42,299 bases of DNA from an uncultured Flavobacteriaceae bacterium (GTDB taxonomy: Bacteria > Bacteroidota > Bacteroidia > Flavobacteriales > Flavobacteriaceae). Under the pieces are notes generated by a model. The model was not told the origin of the DNA. It made no database searches and saw only the letters and a program-made list of their open reading frames with translations. Below, in pieces: positions 34,774-42,228 of this stretch (position 1 is the stretch's first letter; the number at the start of each line of letters is the position of its first letter). The stretch spans positions 1 through 42,299 of the forward strand of contig CANMFQ010000032.1 in NCBI GenBank assembly GCA_947497145.1. Reading direction: 5' to 3'. The position numbers were made by a program, and so were the translations under genes.

Positions 34774-35304
34774 ATGAAATTGAATAAAACGTTATTACTT
34801 ATTGCTATAGGTTTTTTAATAATCAATCTATTCTTTTTTAAAAACTCTGAAACACTGAATGGAGGAAGAGCAATGATTTACATAATCATTTTTCCTTTAT
34901 TCTGGGTTACGACGCTAATTATTGTTGGAATATTAGCATATAGAAATCGTAAAGAATGGTTCAATAAAGAAATGAAAATTTCGACTATCGTTTTTTTGAT
35001 TTTATGTACACCTTTATCTATTTGGGGATTTTCTGCTTTAACAAGACCTGAAATACAATTAAGTGGAACTGGTTATAATCCGAGAAATGGAATTACGATA
35101 AAAACCGAAACGTGGAATTATAGCTCTGGACAAACAGCAGTTACAAAGTTTTGGAAACTTGACACTGAAAACTGGACGAGTTCTGATGAGAATCAATTTA
35201 AAAAAGATTCTATTTGGGTTTATTATGACAAAACAGGAGACACTTTAAAAATTGAGAAATATAAGAATGATCAATTTGTTGAAAAAATAGAAATGAAGAA
35301 ATAA
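34774..35304 (+). CDS. Cassette membrane protein, unknown function
   Basis: 176 residues with three membrane helices (about 7-23, 33-55, 68-88) and a soluble C-terminal half rich in Thr, Trp and Lys (TKFWKLDTENWTSSD) that should lie outside the cytoplasm if the N-terminus is inside. No family recognised. Single cassette gene between repeats B2 and A3. Confidence 0.75.
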   Translation: MKLNKTLLLIAIGFLIINLFFFKNSETLNGGRAMIYIIIFPLFWVTTLIIVGILAYRNRKEWFNKEMKISTIVFLILCTPLSIWGFSALTRPEIQLSGTGYNPRNGITIKTETWNYSSGQTAVTKFWKLDTENWTSSDENQFKKDSIWVYYDKTGDTLKIEKYKNDQFVEKIEMKK

Positions 35305-35311
35305 CGTGCGA

Positions 35312-35430
35312 CAATAACTACCCCTCCATGCGGTCAGTACGACCCAACATGATGGCGCTGTTGACTAAACCGGCTGCTTTGCCCATACTATGGAGATTGC
35401 TTTGGGTTTGTAGTGCTTTTAGAGGGATTA
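35312..35430 (+). repeat. Cassette repeat A, copy A3
   Basis: Starts AATAACTACCCCTCCATGCGG, then the core with GACCCAACATGATGGCGCTG and GATTGCTTTGGGTTTGTAG, and ends at AGAGGGATTA. Directly follows the stop codon of the membrane protein gene. Reverse-strand frames through it (for example HSIGKAAGLVNSA) are shared by all copies and are not genes. Confidence 0.85.
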
Positions 35431-35463
35431 AATAGGGAGTAGGTATTGTTCTTGAATAGATTT

Positions 35464-35625
35464 TATGCACTATTAAAGTGCTTTTGAACCATTGCTTTTT
35501 CAATACAACTGAAATGTATACTCATGTTGCAACAAGTACTTTTAAATCGTTTAAAAATTCTTTAAATTAGTAATGGTAAAAAAGAAATATACGTACTTGA
35601 GTACGTATATACAGTTGTTGGCAAC
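35464..35625 (+). repeat. Cassette repeat B, copy B3
   Basis: Decayed recombinase end (TGCACTATTAAAGTGCTTTTGA; ACTGAAATGTATACTCATGT), then TTAAATTAGTAATGGTAAAA, a near-perfect palindrome TACGTAC-TTGA-GTACGTA at 35588-35609 and the boundary CAGTTGTTGGCAAC (35612-35625). The open frame starting at 35573 reads from inside this repeat and is not the gene start. Confidence 0.85.
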
Positions 35626-35641
35626 AAGCTTGAAAAAAACT

Positions 35642-36241
35642 ATGAACTTCGATTTAGAAGATAAACTTAACGAATATGTAAAACGCAATGATTTGGATTC
35701 TGCAATACAAATTGCGGAATCGGAATTGAGCAAGATTCCTCATACGGAATTTCATCAGCTGATTGGAATGAATCTTCTGCATATGGAATCGGAGTTAAGT
35801 GATTTTATTTCAAAATTCTATTCAAGCGTAAAACTGAAATACACTTTTAGTTTTACAAAAAAGCTGAAAGCCTTTTACTGCGAAATGAACGGATTCACTA
35901 TAAACTATGACAGATGGTTTATAGACTTGTTTTCGTTTAACGAAATCGGAAAAGAAGATTATCAATGGTTAGCGGATTTTCAGTATCATACGAATAAGAA
36001 CTTGACCATAACCGGATTTGAAAACCTTCAAAGAGTTTACGAAGACGTTTATAAAAACCAAAAACACAACATTCCCGAAATTGAACAAGCTTATGACGTA
36101 GCGGAATTATTAATCATTTTACGTTTGCAAGAACTTTTTAGGAAAACGTACAAAAACGCTAAAGAAAGTGGGAAAAAATGGAGTGATTATCCAATGTTTG
36201 TAACAGCACACGATTATGAAATGATTTATAGAATAAATTGA
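35642..36241 (+). CDS. Cassette protein of unknown function, all-helical
   Basis: 199 residues from the ATG at 35642. Upstream in-frame codons lie in the repeat. Predicted as mostly helical and acidic, without signal peptide (NFDLEDKLNEYVKRNDLDSA, LQRVYEDVYKNQKHN, AELLIILRLQELFRKTYKNA). It is aromatic-rich (RWFIDLFSF, YQWLADFQYH). Not recognised; size and style resemble immunity-type or DUF proteins common in cassettes. Boundary GTTGTTGGC at its start matches GTTGTTAGC (reverse of 36259-36267) after it. Confidence 0.7.
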   Translation: MNFDLEDKLNEYVKRNDLDSAIQIAESELSKIPHTEFHQLIGMNLLHMESELSDFISKFYSSVKLKYTFSFTKKLKAFYCEMNGFTINYDRWFIDLFSFNEIGKEDYQWLADFQYHTNKNLTITGFENLQRVYEDVYKNQKHNIPEIEQAYDVAELLIILRLQELFRKTYKNAKESGKKWSDYPMFVTAHDYEMIYRIN

Positions 36242-36250
36242 ATTGAACAA

Positions 36251-36396
36251 AAGCCAGCAGCTAACAACGTATCCTATAAAAAATAGCAGTTTTGGTAATT
36301 AAACGAAAATGAATTTTATAAATTTAGAGTCATTTATAATATGAAAAGTTAGTGCTAAAAATCTGATACGTTTTATATACAATACTGTTGGCAATA
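36251..36396 (+). repeat. Short attC-like recombination site 1
   Basis: AGCTAACAAC opens it and GTTGGCAA (36387-36394) closes it. Inside, AACGTATC (36265-36272) pairs with GATACGTT (36365-36372), and TAGCA (36283-36287) with TGCTA (36352-36356). This imperfect palindrome with R and L arms and a long central loop is the shape of integron attC sites. It is unlike the A/B repeats and stands between two cassette genes. Confidence 0.65.
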
Positions 36397-36412
36397 AGCT
36401 TGAAAAAAGACA

Positions 36413-37198
36413 ATGAAGTATTTTAATCTTTTCGAGAAAACCAAAGGACAGAGCTCAAATCCAGAATCTGAAAAATCGGAATTTGAGAAAATCAAGGTTT
36501 TTAAAAGCTTACCAAAAGAGCAATGGAAACCAGCTTATAACGAACTGAATAAAATAATAGGTGCAAACCTCAAAGAATACGGGTTTAAAAAGAAAGGCAG
36601 AAAACATTACCGACTGACAAATGACTTGTTAGAAATTATAGACATTGATAATCGTGGGAGCTGGTCGGGAGCGAAAGACGATATAGAAGTCCGAATTGGA
36701 TTAGTTCCATACTGTTGGGAGGGACTTACGAATGAATACTATTTGATTGGTTCAAAAAAAATCGAGGAAATAGATAAGACAATCAGAAAGCACTTTAGAA
36801 TTTCAGAAGAGTATTTAATATTAGCCGATTATCTTTCAGAAAGATTAATTGCAAATGCTTTGCCATTTTTTGAAAAATACAATTCGACCAAAAAGATAAC
36901 GAGTAAGCCATATATTTTTCCATTTTCTTCCAAGTGTGGAGGAAGTGACATTTACAAATCTCAATTTCTAATTTTATTTTCAGAACTCAAGCAGCATAAA
37001 GTGAATAAAGCTATCGAGATTTTGGAAAACGAAATAGAGTTTCACGAACGATTCGAAAATTTAGAAATAGTAAATAAATGGAAAGAACTGAGAGAATTAA
37101 TTGAAAGAAAAGAATGGACTGAAATTGACAAAATTTTAGCCGCAAACGAACAGAGAGAATTAAACAAACTGAAAATAAAGCCAGTTGCCAATAACTAA
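36413..37198 (+). CDS. Cassette protein with DUF4304-like domain
   Basis: 261 residues. The middle part (about 35-190) resembles DUF4304: LKEYGFKKKGRKHYRLTNDL, then IDIDNRGSWSGAKDDIEVRIGL. A helical C-terminal part (about 195-250) follows. No signal peptide. The last codons KPVANN and the stop codon are made by the recombination site itself (GTTGCCAATAACTAA). DUF4304 has no known activity. Boundary GTTGGCAA before the gene pairs with TTGCCAAT after it. Confidence 0.75.
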   Translation: MKYFNLFEKTKGQSSNPESEKSEFEKIKVFKSLPKEQWKPAYNELNKIIGANLKEYGFKKKGRKHYRLTNDLLEIIDIDNRGSWSGAKDDIEVRIGLVPYCWEGLTNEYYLIGSKKIEEIDKTIRKHFRISEEYLILADYLSERLIANALPFFEKYNSTKKITSKPYIFPFSSKCGGSDIYKSQFLILFSELKQHKVNKAIEILENEIEFHERFENLEIVNKWKELRELIERKEWTEIDKILAANEQRELNKLKIKPVANN

Positions 37199-37310
37199 GC
37201 TTCCATGCGGTCGGTTCGACCCAACATGATGGCTGTGTTGACTGAATCGGCTGCTTTGCCGATACTATGGAAATTGCGATGCGTTTATGGTGTTTTAGAG
37301 GGATTATAGC
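37184..37310 (+). repeat. Cassette repeat A, copy A4
   Basis: Begins TTGCCAATAACTAAGC, overlapping the end of the DUF4304 gene, then GCGGTCGGTTCGACCCAACA, ATGGCTGTGTTGACTG and GATACTATGG. Diverges a little in the core (GGCTGTG for GGCGCTG). Confidence 0.85.
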
Positions 37311-37339
37311 GGGTAGATATTGTTGCTAAATAGTTGATT

Positions 37340-37490
37340 AATGCACTATTAAAGTGCTTTTGAACCATTACTTTTTCAGTACAACTGAAATATACACCCA
37401 TGTATCAACAAATACTTTTAAATCCCTTAGATTAGTAATCCTAAAAAAGAAATATACGTACTTGAGTACGTATATACAGTTGTTGGCAAA
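37340..37490 (+). repeat. Cassette repeat B, copy B4
   Basis: Decayed recombinase end, TTAGATTAGTAATCCTAAAA, the palindrome TACGTAC-TTGA-GTACGTA (37453-37474) and the boundary CAGTTGTTGGCAAA. Its last 60 bases are nearly the same as in B3. Confidence 0.85.
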
Positions 37491-37513
37491 CATTAAAAAA
37501 ACACAATTTTAAC

Positions 37514-39085
37514 ATGAAAAGAATCGCATTACTACTTTTGTTATTAATCACTTTTAATAACTATGCACAAGATGTTTCAATCAAAAAAAGTGAAATTTTT
37601 AAAGATTCTAAAAAGAATAGTTCCTTAGAGTATTCTTTGGAAGATGAAAATGGAGGTCTTATCACAATTAGAGCTTTCTATGGAGGAATGCTACAAAAAC
37701 TTAAAGGGTATTATATTCAACATTTTGATTCTAATTTAAAGCTATTAAAAGAGGTCGAATACAAGGTTGATAAAAACGAGCTAAAAAATGCTTTTATTAA
37801 AGACAATAAACTACATTTAATTGAATATAATATAGATAAAAAAGTAAATAAAATTTCATTCAATGCAGTATCTGCAAACTTAAAAGACCTAAACTTTAGT
37901 TCTAAAGAAATATTATCGCTTTCTGAAGACGAGCAACAAAGATATTTTGGCGTCATGATATTTCCGATGCTAATTAGTAATTTTTATCAATATGACAACA
38001 GCCATGCAGGAGAAGTTGTAATGTCTAGAAATAACAGTTATTTTGTTATAAATTTTGACATTAATAATAAAGATAAGGAAACTCATAAAATTTTTGTTTT
38101 TAACAATAATTTTGAAAAAGTTTATGAAAAATTAATTCAAAAAAATATAAAAGACAAATATTTTGATTACCAAAATATTGATATCGATGATAATGATGGT
38201 ACTGTTTACTTCTTAGGTAAATCTTTTGAAAATGAGTCTAGAAAATCAAGGATAAAAGGAGAAGTTAATTATCACTTCGAATTATATAAAGTTAATGCGA
38301 ATGGTCAAACAAATATTAGTTTCAAAAATACTGATAAATTTATTTCTTCATTACAATTGATTAAATCTGATAACCAAGTAGTATGTGTTGGATTTTACGG
38401 AAAAAGAGATGAAAATAAAATAAATGGAGTAAGCTTTTTTAATTTAAATCCAGAAACTTTAAAAATGGAATCAGAAAAATTTACACCTTTTTCAGAACAG
38501 TTTTTAACTGACAAATACGGAAACAATGAAAACATAAAAAAAAGAAAACAGAAAAAAGGAATAAAAAATATTGATTTTAAAAGTGTTTTCATGCTGGATA
38601 ATGGTGATGTAATTGTTAATGCAGAAGAATTTTACATTTCTACTCACACAACTAACTCAGCTACTGGAGGTATGAGAACCAGCACCATTTATCACTTTGA
38701 CGATATTATGAGTTTAAAATTGGATAAAGAAGGAAATATAAAATGGGCTAGAAATATTAATAAAAGACAAACAGGATTCGCAAATAGTTCTTATACTTCG
38801 TTACCAATTGGCGGAGATTCTTATTTCTTTATAAATTGTTCTGATAGAATCAAAAAATTAAGTGCGGACAGAATTTCCTTTAACCAAACTAAAGCAAAAA
38901 AATCAAACCTCTACTTGATTAAAATAAATAAAAATGGTGAGTTTGACTTTAAAAAAATAATTGATGACAAAGAGTCTAAAGTATATTATAAAGTAAATAA
39001 TGGAAATGTAAATCTTGATAATCAAACTGTTATTCTAATAGGAAAGAGAAAGGAAAAATCAAGAGTTTTAAAGATGAAAATTTAA
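37514..39085 (+). CDS. Cassette-borne secreted protein, unknown function
   Basis: 523 residues with a signal peptide (MKRIALLLLLLITFNNYAQ). The mature part is rich in Lys, Asn and short beta strands with recurring blocks such as IFVFNNNFEKVYEK, YFLGKSFEN and SLKLDKEGNIKWARN, which suggest a beta-propeller-like repeat fold. No catalytic motif is seen. It is the largest gene in the array and clearly more AT-rich than the core genes. Boundary GTTGGCAAA before and TTTACCAAT after are complementary at 7 of 8 places. Confidence 0.7.
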   Translation: MKRIALLLLLLITFNNYAQDVSIKKSEIFKDSKKNSSLEYSLEDENGGLITIRAFYGGMLQKLKGYYIQHFDSNLKLLKEVEYKVDKNELKNAFIKDNKLHLIEYNIDKKVNKISFNAVSANLKDLNFSSKEILSLSEDEQQRYFGVMIFPMLISNFYQYDNSHAGEVVMSRNNSYFVINFDINNKDKETHKIFVFNNNFEKVYEKLIQKNIKDKYFDYQNIDIDDNDGTVYFLGKSFENESRKSRIKGEVNYHFELYKVNANGQTNISFKNTDKFISSLQLIKSDNQVVCVGFYGKRDENKINGVSFFNLNPETLKMESEKFTPFSEQFLTDKYGNNENIKKRKQKKGIKNIDFKSVFMLDNGDVIVNAEEFYISTHTTNSATGGMRTSTIYHFDDIMSLKLDKEGNIKWARNINKRQTGFANSSYTSLPIGGDSYFFINCSDRIKKLSADRISFNQTKAKKSNLYLIKINKNGEFDFKKIIDDKESKVYYKVNNGNVNLDNQTVILIGKRKEKSRVLKMKI

Positions 39086-39093
39086 AAAAACGA

Positions 39094-39215
39094 TTTACCA
39101 ATTACTACCCCTCCATGCGGTCGGTACTACCCAACATGATGGCGCTGTTGACTGAACCGGCTGCTTTGCCGATACTATGGAGATTGCTTTGCGTTTATGG
39201 TCTTTTTAGAGGGAT
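39094..39215 (+). repeat. Cassette repeat A, copy A5
   Basis: Starts TTTACCAATTACTACCCC; CCAT (39113-39116) and TCGG (39121-39124) face CCGA (39169-39172) and ATGG (39177-39180) across the core. Ends in TTTTTAGAGGGATTA. Confidence 0.85.
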
Positions 39216-39248
39216 TAAATAGGGGGTAGGTATTGTTCTTTAATAGGT

Positions 39249-39402
39249 TGTATGCACTACTCAAGTGCTTTTGAACCATTATTTTTTTCAAAACAACTGA
39301 AATGTATACCCATGTAGCAACAAATACTTTTAAATCCATTAGATTAGAAATTGTAAAAGAGAAATACACGTACTTGAGTATGTATATACAATTGTTAAGT
39401 GC
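39249..39402 (+). repeat. Cassette repeat B, copy B5
   Basis: TGCACTACTCAAGTGCTTTTGA, decayed codons reading TEMYTHVATNTFKS, TTAGATTAGAAATTGTAAAA, palindrome region ACGTACTTGAGTATGTATA and the boundary ATTGTTAAGTG. The boundary box differs from the usual GTTGGCA, and so does its partner after the gene. Confidence 0.85.
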
Positions 39403-39420
39403 AATTAAAACTGAAATAAA

Positions 39421-40608
39421 ATGAAACTAAAAAATTATTTTAAAATTCTTATCCTTTCTCTAATAACAATAATTTATTCTTGTGAGAACGACAATGACGC
39501 TATAGAGTTAAGTTCTGAGAATAGAATTCTATCATTTGAATTATCTAAAAACTCTTATTCTAAAGCGTTCAATATATCTGAAAATTCAGTGGATGGAACA
39601 GTTGATAGCAATATTGAATTGACAGGTATTAACTTAAATATAGCAATATCAGAAAAAGCATCCATAACTCCTAGCCCTAGTTCTATTACAGCAATAACGG
39701 GTCCTTTTACCTTTACAGTTATTGCTGAAAATGGAGATGAGAGAATTTATAATGTTTCAATAAATAGAGAACTAAGTGCTGAGAACTCAATATTAGATTT
39801 TCGTATTAACGATAATAACTTTTCAACTTTTGCTACTATAAATAATGACAATAATACAATTACGCAAAGATTACCCCAAACAGTTAGTTTATCTAATTTG
39901 GATGTATCTATAACCTTTTCAGAGAGAGCAACAATAACTCCTTCTATAGATAACCTTATAGACTTTTCTGAACCAGTTTCGTTAACAGTAACATCAGAAT
40001 CTGGAATTGAAAGAACGTATATTGTTAACATAGCCCATATGGATGAAATTTTTAGTAAAACTTGTAGTGAAATGAATGCTTGGAAATGGTTTGGTGGGGA
40101 TAATAGAACAACTGCACCAGATATTGACCCTTATGACAGGAATATGGGGACTGGACAAACTATAATTTTAGATAATGATCTAAATCCTTCTAATTTCAGT
40201 ATTCATCTCAGAGAAGGTTTTAGATTTGATGAAGACGACAGTCCTTATAATCAGGATGTTGAATTGAAATTAAATATAAGGAACTCGGAAGGAAATATTA
40301 TAGCAGATACTACGACAACTGTATTTGGTAATTTTAATGGGGGATTTATCACTTTTGATTTGGCAAATAAAAATTTGTTTTTAGAAAGCAATACTGTATA
40401 TATTTTTCAATGGTATTTAGTGAATGGTGCAACCTTAGGTATAACGGCAGGAAGTTCAGGAAATACAGATGAGGAATCAACCGGATTTTGCTTTAATGGA
40501 GGTTATAATGGACAATCCAATTTAAGAGATAATACTAATCTAGAAGATATTAACGTTTGGGGGCAACATCCTTGGAATTTTAATATAGTGCTAGAAGGTA
40601 ATGAATAA
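39421..40608 (+). CDS. Cassette lipoprotein with two DUF5018-like repeats
   Basis: 395 residues; lipobox IIYSCEN. Two repeats of about 85 residues (about 30-118 and 119-206) share the pattern ILSFEL...TGINLNIAISEKASITPS...FTVIAENGDERIYNVSI and ILDFRI...LSNLDVSITFSERATITPS...LTVTSESGIERTYIVNI. These resemble the DUF5018 beta-sandwich of Bacteroidota surface lipoproteins. A C-terminal domain (about 215-395) has NAWKWFGGDNRTTAPDIDP and many Asn/Gly. Probably displayed at the cell surface. GTTAAGTG before and CACATAAC after are complementary at 7 of 8 places. Confidence 0.75.
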   Translation: MKLKNYFKILILSLITIIYSCENDNDAIELSSENRILSFELSKNSYSKAFNISENSVDGTVDSNIELTGINLNIAISEKASITPSPSSITAITGPFTFTVIAENGDERIYNVSINRELSAENSILDFRINDNNFSTFATINNDNNTITQRLPQTVSLSNLDVSITFSERATITPSIDNLIDFSEPVSLTVTSESGIERTYIVNIAHMDEIFSKTCSEMNAWKWFGGDNRTTAPDIDPYDRNMGTGQTIILDNDLNPSNFSIHLREGFRFDEDDSPYNQDVELKLNIRNSEGNIIADTTTTVFGNFNGGFITFDLANKNLFLESNTVYIFQWYLVNGATLGITAGSSGNTDEESTGFCFNGGYNGQSNLRDNTNLEDINVWGQHPWNFNIVLEGNE

Positions 40609-40610
40609 AA

Positions 40611-40746
40611 ACACATAACACGGTATAAACTTAATAAGGGCTAAAATATAAACCAAAACTGATTTTGTACTTACAAAAGTAGTTATTAAACCGAAATTTA
40701 TTGCTTACAAATCCCTTGTTAAGTTTATCGCAACCATTGTAGCACA
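40611..40746 (+). repeat. Short attC-like recombination site 2
   Basis: ACACATAACAC opens and TTGTAGCACA closes the site. Inside, TATAAACTTAATAAGGG (40624-40640) pairs with CCCTTGTTAAGTTTATC (40713-40729), 14 or more of 17 places, leaving a loop of about 70 bases. Arms with few mismatches and a large loop fit an attC-type hairpin. Confidence 0.7.
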
Positions 40747-40763
40747 TTTAATAAAATCTTATC

Positions 40764-41213
40764 AAGCGGCCCTTTTTTGGTCCATCGCAGGTGGTGGAGT
40801 ATTTAGGTAGGTATACCCACAAGATAGCTATCAGCAATCATCGCCTTAAAGATGTATCTGATGGGCATGTTACCTTTAGCGCCAAAGACTATCGCAAGGG
40901 TGGTAAAAAACAGACCTTAGGTTTAACTCATAAGGAGTTCATTCGTAGGTTTGCCCTTCATATTTTGCCTAAAGGGTTTGTTCGCATACGCCACTATGGT
41001 ATTTTAAGTAGTTGTAAAAAAAAGGTGCTTGTTCCCTTATTGCATAAAGAACTAGGCAAGCCTATTGTAAAAGAACCCCCGCCATTAAAGCACCGTAAGT
41101 GCCCGTATTGTAAGCTTGGGAGTATGGTTACCGTTACTATATTTGATAGTCGTGGTCCGCCCAAAATATGGTTAAAACGATTAAAAAACAATGCCCCAAA
41201 CACAACGCCTTAA
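40764..41213 (+). pseudogene. IS91-family transposase, C-terminal fragment
   Basis: The frame opens at about 40755 and the similarity begins with KRPFFGPSQVVEYLGRYTHK, then IAISNHRL, VTFSAKDYRKGGKKQTLGLT, EFIRRFALHILPKGFVRIRHYG and a C-terminal cysteine pair RKCPYCKLG. YLGRY has the Y-x-x-x-Y spacing of the paired tyrosines of IS91-type (Y2, HUH) transposases. The N-terminal zinc region and the HUH motif are missing, so it is inactive. It sits where the next cassette gene should start, right after attC-like site 2. Confidence 0.88.
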
Positions 41214-41387
41214 AAAGCGTACAGGCATACCTATGCTCAAAAATTAAAAAAAGGACAAAAAAGAGCTGCTTAACGAAACAAATTGCCACAATGGCGACCT
41301 AAAATAAGAAGAAACCCTAAGCTAGTAGGGATTATTTAGCCCGAAAAGAAGCTGCTACACTAGCACTCTCTGTAATAAAACACCATA
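41214..41387. other. Spacer between the IS91 fragment and repeat A6
   Basis: No gene seen. A small hairpin CCCT-AAGCTAGT-AGGG lies near 41316-41331. The orientation of the array reverses across this stretch: cassettes are plus to its left and minus to its right. Confidence 0.5.
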
Positions 41388-41490
41388 AACCCAAAGCAAT
41401 CTCCATAGTATCGGCAAAGCAGCCGGTTCAGTCAACAGCGCCATCATGTTGGGTCGTACCGACCACACGAAGGCTTAGTTATTATTGCCA
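41388..41490 (-). repeat. Cassette repeat A, copy A6 (minus orientation)
   Basis: On the minus strand it follows the lipoprotein gene: TTATTGCC..., ACGACCCAACATGATGGCGC, CCGGCTGCTTTGCCGATACT, GATTGCTTTGGGTTTATGGT. Nearly the same as A5 and A3, but inverted relative to them. Confidence 0.85.
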
Positions 41491-42209
41491 GTAGTTTTTT
41501 TGTTTATATAAATTCCGTTCAAATTACTCAATTCAGATATTTTTATTATGTCTGTTGGATGAAAATAAGTAGTTACTCTTCTTATTCTTGGTAAATTGAT
41601 TTCTGTACTATCCTCTGAATGCTTGTATGTTCCATTCATTGAAAGTGCTAAATCCTCAAAAATAAATTTAGTAATTGTGTCATTTTTGTTTTCAATTTGT
41701 AAATCTCCCAAATTCACAGTCATTGCAGTTTTGTAGGGTTTATGCTTTTTTACTTGAATGTTCGTGAAAATCATTTTTTCGTTCTCTATTTTCAATCCGT
41801 CAAAATATAGTTCTCTTAAATTTCCGCCAGAATTTCCATTATAGTTCAGAACTTTCAAAGTCAAATCGTATGCTTTCTCATAAGTTATTCTTGCGATTGT
41901 ATCTTTTGGTCTGTGTCCTAATTCCAATCTTGTAACTTCGAGTGTGTCTTTTGATAACCATTTGATTAAATGACCATTAATTCTAATTCCACGATTTTCT
42001 TTAAATTCTGTTCCTGCTTTTTGAATTTGTAATCCACAAATATCACTACTAAATGCCATCATTCCTGTCCGACAATATTTATAGATTTCGTATTTACCAT
42101 CTAATGACTTTTGCGATATAAATTCATAATACTCATAGTCAGTTTGTTTCGTGTCCGAAAGACAAGAGTTTAAAATAATGGCTAAAAAAATGACTAAAGT
42201 TTGTTTCAT
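41475..42209 (-). CDS. Cassette lipoprotein, unknown function
   Basis: 244 residues; lipobox LAIILNSCLSD. Beta-rich mature part (YEIYKYCRTGMMAFSSDICG, IRINGHLIKWLSKDTLEVTR, MTVNLGDLQIENKNDTIT) without recognised motif. The final codons TTGNNN and the stop codon are supplied by the A6 repeat. AAATTACTGGCAA (42213-42225) before the gene and TTGCCAGTAGTTT (41485-41497) after it are complementary at 12 of 13 places. Single minus-strand cassette at the right edge. Confidence 0.75.
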   Translation of the reverse strand: MKQTLVIFLAIILNSCLSDTKQTDYEYYEFISQKSLDGKYEIYKYCRTGMMAFSSDICGLQIQKAGTEFKENRGIRINGHLIKWLSKDTLEVTRLELGHRPKDTIARITYEKAYDLTLKVLNYNGNSGGNLRELYFDGLKIENEKMIFTNIQVKKHKPYKTAMTVNLGDLQIENKNDTITKFIFEDLALSMNGTYKHSEDSTEINLPRIRRVTTYFHPTDIIKISELSNLNGIYINKKTTGNNN

Positions 42210-42228
42210 TTCAAATTACTGGCAACGT

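Noticed and set aside
35318-35503. Minus-strand frame of 61 residues over A3
   Set aside because: Same reason: it is the reverse reading of repeat A and shows no independent support.
37205-37225. GGTTCGACCC in A4 as a tRNA T-arm
   Set aside because: The other copies read GGTACGACC or GGTACTACC, no acceptor or anticodon stem can be drawn, and there is no CCA-type end.
31324-40746. CRISPR array
   Set aside because: Repeats are long and spaced by 0.5-2 kb with genes between; spacers and cas genes are absent.
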